NCBI RefSeq assembly: GCF_004134945.1
Contig: NZ_SBAP01000011.1
Span: 19,120-83,119, forward strand
From: Fusobacterium_C necrophorum_A
GTDB lineage: Bacteria; Fusobacteriota; Fusobacteriia; Fusobacteriales; Fusobacteriaceae
Length of the DNA: 64,000 nt
Direction of reading: 5' to 3'
The translations under genes were made by a program, and so were the position numbers. Numbering within the stretch: position 1 is the first letter of the stretch; every line of letters begins with the position of its first letter. The notes under the pieces were generated by a model. That model searched no databases. It saw only the letters and a program-made list of their open reading frames with translations, and was not told where the DNA came from. Positions 51,292 through 57,745 of this stretch are shown in pieces.

Positions 51292-52158
51292 TCAGTCAGC
51301 TTTTTTTTCTTCCTCCTGTAATTTTTTGAAACCGTTTCCCAATACTTCATGTACGTTTGTAACCGTAACAAAAGCATGGGAATCCAACTCTTTGACAATT
51401 TTTTTCAGAGAAAGTAATTGATATTTCCCCACAAAGCAATAAAGGATTTTTAAATTTTCTCCCGAAAATCCTCCTTCTCCATGGAGAAAGGTGACACCTC
51501 GACCGATTTGTTCTATAATAGCAGTTTTCATTTCTTTTGGTTTGGAAGTAATGATAAAAATTCCCTTTGCCTCATCAATTCCTTCTTGAATCAAATCTAT
51601 CATTTTTGAGCTGACAGTCACTGCAATTAAGGTATACATGAAAATCAATTTTCCAAAAAGGAAAGCCACAAAGGACAGGATAATAAAATCTAAAATAAGT
51701 AAAGTTTTTCCAATAGAAATTCCGAAATAATGATGAATTAATTTGGCGATAATATCTGTTCCTCCGCTTGAACCGCCCGATATAAAAATAATTCCTAAAC
51801 TGATTCCGACCAAAGCTCCTCCAAACAAAGAGGCCAATAAAAAATCGGGAATGGGAGTTCTCAGATAGGAGAAAAATTCAATAAAAAAACTGAGAACAAA
51901 GGTTCCATAAATAGTTTTTAGACTAAAATCTTTTCCTAAAAATTTCCAAGAAATCAGCAATAAGGGAAGATTGATTGTCAAGTACAGATAGCTGGCGGAA
52001 ATATCACTCAAGTAATGAAGGATCAGAGTAATTCCGGCAACTCCACCCTCTGCCAATTTGTTGCTAATATAGAAATAATTAATAGCAAAGCCCATTAGGA
52101 CACAGGCGAAAGAAATATAACAATAATCCCGAATAAGAAGTAAGTGCTTTTTTTTCAT
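51292..52158 (-). CDS. YitT family membrane protein
   Basis: A 288-residue protein with about five to six membrane helices and a C-terminal soluble DUF2179 domain (about 205-285, KGIFIITSKPKEMKTAIIEQIGRGVTFLHGEGGFSG). AEGGVAGITLILHY and ISGGSSGGTDIIAKLIHHYFGISIG are family landmarks. Function is not established. Second gene of a two-gene unit with the PHP protein. Confidence 0.88.
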   Translation of the reverse strand: MKKKHLLLIRDYCYISFACVLMGFAINYFYISNKLAEGGVAGITLILHYLSDISASYLYLTINLPLLLISWKFLGKDFSLKTIYGTFVLSFFIEFFSYLRTPIPDFLLASLFGGALVGISLGIIFISGGSSGGTDIIAKLIHHYFGISIGKTLLILDFIILSFVAFLFGKLIFMYTLIAVTVSSKMIDLIQEGIDEAKGIFIITSKPKEMKTAIIEQIGRGVTFLHGEGGFSGENLKILYCFVGKYQLLSLKKIVKELDSHAFVTVTNVHEVLGNGFKKLQEEEKKAD

Positions 52159-52172
52159 TGTTCTCCCTCAAT

Positions 52173-52937
52173 TTACGATATGATGTTTTTATAGCTCATG
52201 ACAAAATGCATCAGATGTTTTTCTCCGATTCCGGCAAGACTACCGGCCTTCCAAAGAGAAGAAACGAATTTTGAAAATTGAGTTTCCTGTTGATTGCAAA
52301 CATCATAAAAGCGTTTCAAATCTGTAACACTGTGAGCGTCACTTCCAAAAGTAGCAAATTTTTGATATTTTTCTTGCAAATACGAGGATTTTTTATTTTT
52401 TGCATCAGATAGACTGTGATTATGAATTTCCAAAGAATCCACCATGGAAATCAGTTCATAGATATAAGTTTTATTTTCCAAGAAATTTTTCTGCATATAC
52501 CCTGCAATATGTGGAATGGATAAATGGCAAGGATATTCTGTCAAAATTTCCAGATATTCAAAAATATGTCGATTTGTTTTCGCCATTCTAAAAACATTCT
52601 GATATGGTCTTACTTCTCTTTCATAGAATTCAGCCAAGGCATCGTGAGTTTTAAAATATACCAGAAGTTCAAAACCGTCTTGGCAACCGAGTTCTAAACC
52701 GGGAATTACAGAAATTCCGGATTGGAACAGAGAAAGATTTCCTGCGATAGCATTATGATCCGTGATGGCAATCAGATATTTTTTATCTTCTAAGAATTGC
52801 TTTAAAAAATCTATTTTGATAAATCCGTCTGAGGCGGGAGTATGAATATGCATATCTTGGAAAAATCCGTTGTTTTCGTATTCTGATTGTTGAATAAAAT
52901 CTTGAAAAAATGGAGCTAATTTTATATTTGAAATCAA
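52173..52937 (-). CDS. PHP-domain protein, second in the window
   Basis: The start is probably the TTG at 52937 (AAAGGAG six bases upstream); the TTG six codons earlier has no site. The 254-residue protein has HIHTPASDGF, ITDHNAIAGN, GLELGCQDGFELLVYF, SIPHIAGY and TFGSDAHSV, the metal-ligand pattern of PHP hydrolases. It differs from the 25-kb PHP gene in spacing and in the N-terminal 25 residues. Phosphoesterase activity is likely, substrate unknown. YitT follows 14 bases later. Confidence 0.8.
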   Translation of the reverse strand: MISNIKLAPFFQDFIQQSEYENNGFFQDMHIHTPASDGFIKIDFLKQFLEDKKYLIAITDHNAIAGNLSLFQSGISVIPGLELGCQDGFELLVYFKTHDALAEFYEREVRPYQNVFRMAKTNRHIFEYLEILTEYPCHLSIPHIAGYMQKNFLENKTYIYELISMVDSLEIHNHSLSDAKNKKSSYLQEKYQKFATFGSDAHSVTDLKRFYDVCNQQETQFSKFVSSLWKAGSLAGIGEKHLMHFVMSYKNIIS

Positions 52938-53000
52938 TGTTTTCTCCTTTACCAATTCACTATGATATTTTGTTTATTCATGTTAAAATCTATCCTTATT

Positions 53001-53009
53001 ATTATAGCA
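53001..53009 (-). promoter_or_regulatory. Extended -10 promoter of the PHP-YitT unit
   Basis: On the minus strand TGAAAAATATGC-TATAAT, about 64 bases before the chosen TTG start; nearly identical to the boxes at 1.43 and 42.44 kb. Confidence 0.55.
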
Positions 53010-53054
53010 TATTTTTCAGAAGTCTTCTATCTTTTTTTAGGAAAAAATTTATGG

Positions 53055-53060
53055 TATAAT
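53055..53060 (+). promoter_or_regulatory. -10 box of the small gene at 53.1 kb
   Basis: TATAAT preceded by TGG (extended -10), 41 bases before the ATG; only a T-run at the -35 position. Confidence 0.5.
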
Positions 53061-53101
53061 TCATAATATACGAAACAAAACAATATAGTAAGGGAGTTAT
53101 T

Positions 53102-53290
53102 ATGAAACATACTTTTTGGAAAAATAAAAAGAATGGAAAGATATATGAAATTTTGGGAGAAGGTATTGACTGTACCAATATACGAGATGGAGTTAAGGTC
53201 TTTATTTATCAGCCTTTAGACAGAAGAGAACAATATTTTGTAAGAGAGCAAGAAGAATTTTATGAGAAATTTGAAAAAATTTTAAAGTGA
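53102..53290 (+). CDS. Small protein, DUF1653-like
   Basis: A 62-residue charged protein with a promoter and GGGAG ribosome binding site. The pattern W-KNKKNGKIYEILGEG...IYQPLD...YFVREQEEFYEKFEKI resembles the short DUF1653 family (beta-barrel, unknown function). The likeness is moderate, so the call is tentative, but the gene looks real. A weak hairpin follows before the GNAT gene. Confidence 0.55.
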   Translation: MKHTFWKNKKNGKIYEILGEGIDCTNIRDGVKVFIYQPLDRREQYFVREQEEFYEKFEKILK

Positions 53291-53388
53291 CATTATCACT
53301 CTTTATTTTACTAAAAACTTTTATAATGTAAAAAAAATAGAGCATTGGAACATCATATCGTATTTTTAGAAAATTAGGAGGAAGGAAA

Positions 53389-53667
53389 ATGAATAAAATT
53401 GTACTGATTGAAGAAGAAAAAAAGGGAAGTTTTGAAATTAGAGACAATGGTATCGTATTAGCGGAATTAAATTTTAATAAGGTGGATCCTGGGAAAATTG
53501 ATGCCTATCATACTTTTGTCGATTCCAGTTTACGAGGGCAAGGAATCGCTGAAAAATTATATGCGGAACTTTTGAAGTATGCAAAAGAAAATGCTTACAA
53601 AATCATTCCAACTTGCTCTTATGTTGAGAAAAGAATTCAGAAGGATTCCGATATGATTGCAAAATAA
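53389..53667 (+). CDS. Small GNAT-like N-acetyltransferase (YjdJ type)
   Basis: A 92-residue protein matching the minimal single-domain GNAT-like family (PF14542). AYHTFVDSSLRGQGIAEKLYAELLKYAKEN holds the acetyl-CoA binding loop (RGQGIA), and the C-terminal IIPTCSYVEKRI is characteristic. It lacks the N-terminal strands of full GNATs, as usual for this subfamily. Substrate unknown. AGGAGG precedes the ATG and a strong terminator follows. Confidence 0.85.
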   Translation: MNKIVLIEEEKKGSFEIRDNGIVLAELNFNKVDPGKIDAYHTFVDSSLRGQGIAEKLYAELLKYAKENAYKIIPTCSYVEKRIQKDSDMIAK

Positions 53668-53712
53668 AATAAAGAAGAAAGCATGGATTTATTATTTTTA
53701 TGGAAATTTTAG

Positions 53713-53749
53713 AAAAGCTCGGAAATATTAAAAAAATTCCGAGCTTTTT
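53713..53749 (+). terminator. Terminator of the GNAT gene
   Basis: AAAAGCTCGGAA (53713-53724) and TTCCGAGCTTTT (53737-53748) form a perfect 12-base stem ending in a T-run. Confidence 0.9.
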
Positions 53750-53750
53750 A

Positions 53751-53778
53751 AATAATTAGTATAGTTGTACTAATTATT
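53751..53778 (+). repeat. Inverted repeat upstream of the AbgT promoter
   Basis: AATAATTAGTA (53751-53761) and TACTAATTATT (53768-53778) form a perfect 11-base inverted repeat with a 6-base centre, ending eight bases before the -35 box. It is a candidate operator; too AT-rich to be a convincing terminator. Confidence 0.5.
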
Positions 53779-53785
53779 TTGCTTA

Positions 53786-53814
53786 TTGAAATATTTATTT
53801 TTTTAAGATATAAT
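53786..53814 (+). promoter_or_regulatory. Promoter of the AbgT-family gene
   Basis: TTGAAA (53786-53791), a 17-base spacer and TATAAT (53809-53814), 38 bases before the start codon. Confidence 0.75.
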
Positions 53815-53851
53815 AAAATTATTAAAAATGTTATTAAAAAGGAGATGAACT

Positions 53852-55393
53852 ATGGAAGTTAAACAAAAGAAGAATTTTATGAACAAATTTCTAGATTTTA
53901 TTGAAGCGGGAGGAAATAAATTACCGCATCCGGTGACTCTATTCTTTATTTTGTGTGTCATTATTGTTATCGTATCAGGAATTGCAGCGAAAATGGGAGC
54001 TTCGGTAACTTATACTGCATTGGATAGAAAAACTTTGGAAATTTCAGAAAAAACATTGGAAGTGAAATCTCTGATGTCTGCAGAAGGAATTCGCTATATT
54101 TTTAACTCCATGGTGACTAATTTCACAGGCTTTGCTCCATTAGGAACTGTATTGGTTGCTTTGATTGGGATTGGAGTTTGTGAAGGTTCCGGTCTGATGT
54201 CGGCAACTCTACGAAAGGTAGTAACCTCAACGCCGAAAAAAGCAATTACCGCTGTCGTTGTCTTAGCGGGGGTTATGTCAAATATTGCTTCTGACGCCGG
54301 GTATGTAGTTTTAGTTCCTTTGGGAGCATTGATTTTTTTATCTTTCGGAAGACATCCATTGGCAGGGTTGGCAGCAGCCTTTGCAGGAGTATCCGGAGGA
54401 TTTTCTGCGAACTTACTATTATCTACAACGGATCCTTTGTTATCAGGATTGACAACGGAAGCTGCCAGATTGATGAGACCGGATTATTTTGTAAATCCTG
54501 CAAGTAACTATTATTTTATGTTTGTATCTACTTTTATTATCACGGTGTTAGGAACGATTATTACTGAAAAAATCGTAGAACCACGATTGGGAAAATATGA
54601 GGGAGATATGGTAGATACTCATGAGGGAGATTTAACGGAAATAGAAAGAAAAGGGTTACGATATGCAGCCATTTCTGTAATTCTTTATATTGTTCTTATG
54701 TTAGTGTTGATGATACCTGAAAATGCTATCTTACGAGAAGATGGAGTACTAAAATCCTTTACTTCACATGGATTGGTTCCTGCTTTGATGTTATTTTTCT
54801 TAATTCCGGGATTGGTTTATGGAATTGTGACTAAGAAAATTACAAGTGATAAAGAGGTTGCAAAAATGATGGGAAAAGCCTTAGGAACCATGGGAGGATA
54901 TTTGGCTTTGGTATTCGTTTCCGCACAATTCGTGGCTTATTTCAATTTTAGTCACTTGGGAACTTATATTGCAGTAGAGGGAGCTGCGGGATTGAAAGCG
55001 ATTGGCTTTACCGGATTGCCGCTGATTCTAGCTTTTATTTTGGTTTCCGCTTTCATCAATTTATTTATGGGATCGGCTTCTGCGAAATGGGCAATTATGG
55101 CTCCGGTATTTGTCCCTATGTTGATGCAATTAGGATATAGTCCGGAATTTACTCAAGTGGCATATCGAATTGGAGATTCCAGTACAAATATTATTTCTCC
55201 TTTGATGAGTTATTTTGCAATGATTGTCGCATTTGCACAACAATATGATAAAAAAGCCGGTATGGGAACTTTAATTTCCATTATGTTGCCATATTCTATT
55301 TGTTTCTTGATTGGATGGAGTTTGTTGTTAGTGGTTTGGTTTATTTTCAACCTACCAATCGGACCGGAAGCCTTCATTCATTTGATAGGATAA
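53852..55393 (+). CDS. AbgT family transporter
   Basis: A 513-residue membrane protein with about 11-13 helices. The N-terminal FLDFIEAGGNKLPHPVTLFFIL, the SNIASDAGYVVLVPLGALIF hairpin, GGFSANLLLSTTDPLLSGLT and the C-terminal FMGSASAKWAIMAPVFVPMLM followed by YRIGDSSTNIISPLMSYF are AbgT landmarks. Members take up p-aminobenzoyl-glutamate or export antimetabolites such as sulfonamides. No abgAB hydrolase genes are adjacent, so which role applies is unclear. Monocistronic, with its own promoter and terminator. Confidence 0.92.
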   Translation: MEVKQKKNFMNKFLDFIEAGGNKLPHPVTLFFILCVIIVIVSGIAAKMGASVTYTALDRKTLEISEKTLEVKSLMSAEGIRYIFNSMVTNFTGFAPLGTVLVALIGIGVCEGSGLMSATLRKVVTSTPKKAITAVVVLAGVMSNIASDAGYVVLVPLGALIFLSFGRHPLAGLAAAFAGVSGGFSANLLLSTTDPLLSGLTTEAARLMRPDYFVNPASNYYFMFVSTFIITVLGTIITEKIVEPRLGKYEGDMVDTHEGDLTEIERKGLRYAAISVILYIVLMLVLMIPENAILREDGVLKSFTSHGLVPALMLFFLIPGLVYGIVTKKITSDKEVAKMMGKALGTMGGYLALVFVSAQFVAYFNFSHLGTYIAVEGAAGLKAIGFTGLPLILAFILVSAFINLFMGSASAKWAIMAPVFVPMLMQLGYSPEFTQVAYRIGDSSTNIISPLMSYFAMIVAFAQQYDKKAGMGTLISIMLPYSICFLIGWSLLLVVWFIFNLPIGPEAFIHLIG

Positions 55394-55455
55394 TGAGTAT
55401 ATAATAAAATGAGATTTAGATTTTAGCATGTTTGATGATGGCCTCAAAAAAAAGG

Positions 55456-55490
55456 AAAGAGAAGTCGAAAAAATTTTGACTTCTCTTTTT
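55456..55490 (+). terminator. Terminator of the AbgT gene
   Basis: AAAGAGAAGTC (55456-55466) pairs with GACTTCTCTTT (55478-55488), followed by T's. Confidence 0.9.
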
Positions 55491-55556
55491 GGATACAAGA
55501 AAAAATTCTGGGGTAGCTGTTTATTTTTCGAGAAACTTAGGAAAAAAATATTATTT

Positions 55557-55650
55557 AGAAAACAAAAAGAGCCATGAACTCAAGGTTTGGCTCTTTTTGT
55601 TTTAGTAGTAGAAATTAAAACTTATATCATTTATAAGGAAACGATATGGT
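55557..55650 (-). ncRNA. Candidate small RNA of about 90-95 nt
   Basis: A minus-strand promoter at 55657-55685 predicts a start near 55650, and a strong hairpin with T-run at 55561-55605 ends the transcript near 55557. The 5' part has a UUUCCU single-stranded-looking stretch that could pair with ribosome binding sites, bracketed by a weak ATATC/GATAT stem. No open frame with a ribosome binding site is inside. The prediction rests on promoter and terminator only. Confidence 0.5.
55561..55605. terminator. Orphan bidirectional terminator
   Basis: AACAAAAAGAGCC (55561-55573) pairs with GGCTCTTTTTGTT (55589-55601), 13 bases, with T-runs on either strand. No protein gene ends here on either strand. 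Confidence 0.85.
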
Positions 55651-55656
55651 ACTCAT

Positions 55657-55685
55657 ATAATAGCACAGGCTTATTTGTTTGTCAA
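55657..55685 (-). promoter_or_regulatory. Consensus promoter of the candidate small RNA
   Basis: On the minus strand a perfect TTGACA (55680-55685), a 17-base spacer and TATTAT (55657-55662) with an extended TGC. It points into a region with no minus-strand gene until 57 kb is left behind, i.e. only toward the orphan terminator. Confidence 0.75.
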
Positions 55686-55766
55686 TAATTTTTTTAAAAA
55701 AATATTTAGATAAACTTAATACTGAAAAGGATAGTATTTTTTAAGGGATGATATTGCATAAAAAAC

Positions 55767-55795
55767 TTGTGAAAAATATTTTTTTAAGGTACAAT
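55767..55795 (+). promoter_or_regulatory. Promoter of the flavodoxin/ferredoxin-like gene
   Basis: TTGTGA (55767-55772), a 17-base spacer and TACAAT (55790-55795), about 38 bases before ATG 55834. Confidence 0.55.
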
Positions 55796-55833
55796 AAAAA
55801 AGAATGTTGTATTATCAAAGAAAGGGGTATGGG

Positions 55834-56406
55834 ATGTTTGTCAATGTATCAAAAAATAAAAATTGTGCCCAAGTGATTCAATATTTAAAGCAATATACTT
55901 CAGAGGAATTTCAAAAAGATCCGAAAGTCTTGGGACTTATTTTTGAAAGTCATTTTTTAGATGTTTCGAACGAGGTCTTGGAAAGTTTGAAACATTTGAA
56001 TTGGGAGAATAAAAACTATAGTTTTGCTCTTTGTGTTTCGAAAGGAATTCAAGGCAACAGTTTATACCACATTCAGAAAGAAGTAGAAAATTTGGAGCAG
56101 AAATTAAACTATATGGAACATGTTATTTTGGGAGAAGATTTAAGTGGAGAAGCGAGTTTTCAAGGAGAAAAGAAATCTTCCGAATTAAAGGAGAAAATTA
56201 AAAAGATTTCGTCCGAGCTCTCCGGAAGGGAGAGAAAAGAGTTGAACGTGGGATACTCCAAGTTAAGTTCTTTTTTCGCCGGATTTTTAAGGATTCCCTT
56301 CCTTTATACTTTTTTGAATAACAGTTTGGACGGAAATCGTTGCAGAAAATGTGGTCACTGTAGAGGTGTGTGCCCTACTCATAAAAAGATACAAAAAAGC
56401 AGTTAG
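55834..56406 (+). CDS. Reduced EFR1-like flavodoxin/ferredoxin protein with one 4Fe-4S motif
   Basis: ATG 55834 follows AAAGGGG; an ATG ten codons earlier lacks a site. The 190-residue protein has a C-terminal CRKCGHCRGVCP (CxxCxxCxxxCP, about residues 172-183), a single 4Fe-4S site. The preceding part (about 1-125, LGLIFESHFLDVSNEVLESLKHL, YSFALCVSKGIQGNSLYHI) follows the flavodoxin-like layout of EFR1 proteins, and FFAGFLRIPFLYTF leads into the cluster as in them. The flavin P-loop and the second 4Fe-4S motif are missing; the protein stops ten residues after the cluster. It may be a remodelled or decaying electron carrier. Confidence 0.6.
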   Translation: MFVNVSKNKNCAQVIQYLKQYTSEEFQKDPKVLGLIFESHFLDVSNEVLESLKHLNWENKNYSFALCVSKGIQGNSLYHIQKEVENLEQKLNYMEHVILGEDLSGEASFQGEKKSSELKEKIKKISSELSGRERKELNVGYSKLSSFFAGFLRIPFLYTFLNNSLDGNRCRKCGHCRGVCPTHKKIQKSS

Positions 56407-56426
56407 TTTGTTCTAGCTGCTTTTTT
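56393..56426. terminator. Bidirectional terminator between converging genes
   Basis: AAAAAAGCAGTTAG (56393-56406) pairs with CTAGCTGCTTTTTT (56413-56426), 14 pairs with one G-U and a 6-base loop. It includes the stop codons of the genes on both strands. Confidence 0.9.
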
Positions 56427-57540
56427 CTTCCCTATAATTTTCCAAGAAGGAAAGGAAGGCGTTTTTTTCTATTCTTCCCTTCAGATTCCCTTTTCTTTCA
56501 TTTCCCCCTCCCTTAATTCCTTCAAATGATGTTGTAAGAGCTTGGATTAGAATTTTACAATTCCAATGAGGAGAATAGAGAGTCCATGTATCTTCTTCTC
56601 CCAAAATGCAAGTATAGGTTTCTAGGGAAAGCAGACGAGCAAGTGCTTTTTGCAGATTGGAGTTGCATGCAAAAATAATGCAGGGTTTTCCTTGAATGAA
56701 AATAGCTTCTTCCTCCAATTTTTTGGATAAGAGGGAAGCATACTTTTGGGTAATATGATGGTATTCTCTCTGTAGAGCTTCTTTTTCTTTGTTCTCTTTT
56801 TCTTGCATTTCTAAAATTTCTGAAATTTGACAAGAATATCTATGAGATAGAGATTTTGTAATTTGATGTTTTTGAAAATAGTCCTGCAGGGCTCTTTTTC
56901 CTGCTAAAAAATAAAATCGGGTAAATTTTCCCCTAATGTTTTCCCGATGAATAATTTTAAAAGCTCGAATTTCTAAAGTATTTTTGACATGAAATCCTCC
57001 GCAAGCACAAAGATCAACACCCGGAACTTCTACAAAACGAACCTCTCCCTGAATTTTGGAGGAGATAGCTTTCCTCAAGGAAAGTTGGTGTGCTTTTTCG
57101 GAAGAAAGAGAAAAAATACGCAAAGAAAGAGACTGCTCTATGGTATTATTTACTTCTTGTTCCAAAAAACGGATCTGCTCGAAAGGAATATCTAAGTGAT
57201 CCAAGTCCACCGTACTGTAATCTTCTGCCATACGAAATCCAACGGTATTCCAAGAAAAATATCGATGGGCTAGAGAAGAAAAGATATGTTGTGCGGTGTG
57301 TTGTTGAGCAATTTCTTGTTGACGCTCACTATCGATGACATAGTCATATTCTTTCTTCTCTTCTAGGGGAGAATCCAGCCATAATTCCTTTTCAAATACT
57401 TGAAGAATTTTTGCCGTTCCAATCTTGCCACGATCTCCCAGTTGTCCTCCTTTTCCGTCCGGATAAAAAGGATTTTCCTGTGTGCTCACTCTATAGAGAT
57501 GTTTTTCTTTTTGTTCACATTTTTCTATATATATCATCAC
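56413..57540 (-). CDS. Alanyl-tRNA editing protein, AlaX type with DHHA1 region
   Basis: A 375-residue protein corresponding to the editing and C-terminal parts of alanyl-tRNA synthetase. The zinc ligands are visible in HTAQH (His81, His85) and in CACGGFHV (about 178-185), and an N-terminal PFYPDGKGGQLGD beta-barrel precedes them. The C-terminal GGGNERKGNLKG is the DHHA1 glycine motif. It hydrolyses Ser- or Gly-mischarged tRNA-Ala in trans. Monocistronic; an extended -10 lies upstream. Whether MM or the second M starts it is open. Confidence 0.88.
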   Translation of the reverse strand: MMIYIEKCEQKEKHLYRVSTQENPFYPDGKGGQLGDRGKIGTAKILQVFEKELWLDSPLEEKKEYDYVIDSERQQEIAQQHTAQHIFSSLAHRYFSWNTVGFRMAEDYSTVDLDHLDIPFEQIRFLEQEVNNTIEQSLSLRIFSLSSEKAHQLSLRKAISSKIQGEVRFVEVPGVDLCACGGFHVKNTLEIRAFKIIHRENIRGKFTRFYFLAGKRALQDYFQKHQITKSLSHRYSCQISEILEMQEKENKEKEALQREYHHITQKYASLLSKKLEEEAIFIQGKPCIIFACNSNLQKALARLLSLETYTCILGEEDTWTLYSPHWNCKILIQALTTSFEGIKGGGNERKGNLKGRIEKNAFLSFLENYREEKSS

Positions 57541-57570
57541 AGCCTCCCCAAATAAAATTTTGTATATCGT

Positions 57571-57579
57571 ATTATATCA
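57571..57579 (-). promoter_or_regulatory. Extended -10 promoter of the AlaX gene
   Basis: On the minus strand TGTGA-TATAAT, about 31 bases before the start codon; no clear -35. Confidence 0.5.
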
Positions 57580-57661
57580 CATTTTCCTTTCCGTTTCGTG
57601 AGAAAATAAATCCTCTTCTCTTTTTATTTTAGTTATTTTAAAAATTTTAAATAGAAACTAT

Positions 57662-57690
57662 TTGACTATGTTATTAAATTATACTATACT
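57662..57690 (+). promoter_or_regulatory. pflB promoter
   Basis: TTGACT (57662-57667), a 17-base spacer and TATACT (57685-57690), 55 bases before the start codon. Confidence 0.65.
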
Positions 57691-57745
57691 AATATTAAGT
57701 GAGAGTTCATTTAAAATATATTTTACGCGAAAGGAATGATGAAAG

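Larger units (their letters stand above)
55394..55833. other. 440-base intergenic region holding terminators, a candidate small RNA and a promoter
   Basis: Contains the AbgT terminator (55456-55490), an orphan bidirectional terminator (55561-55605), a minus-strand consensus promoter (55657-55685) and the promoter of the next gene (55767-55795). No protein-coding frame of note is present; 55491-55560 shows nothing I can identify. Confidence 0.7.
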
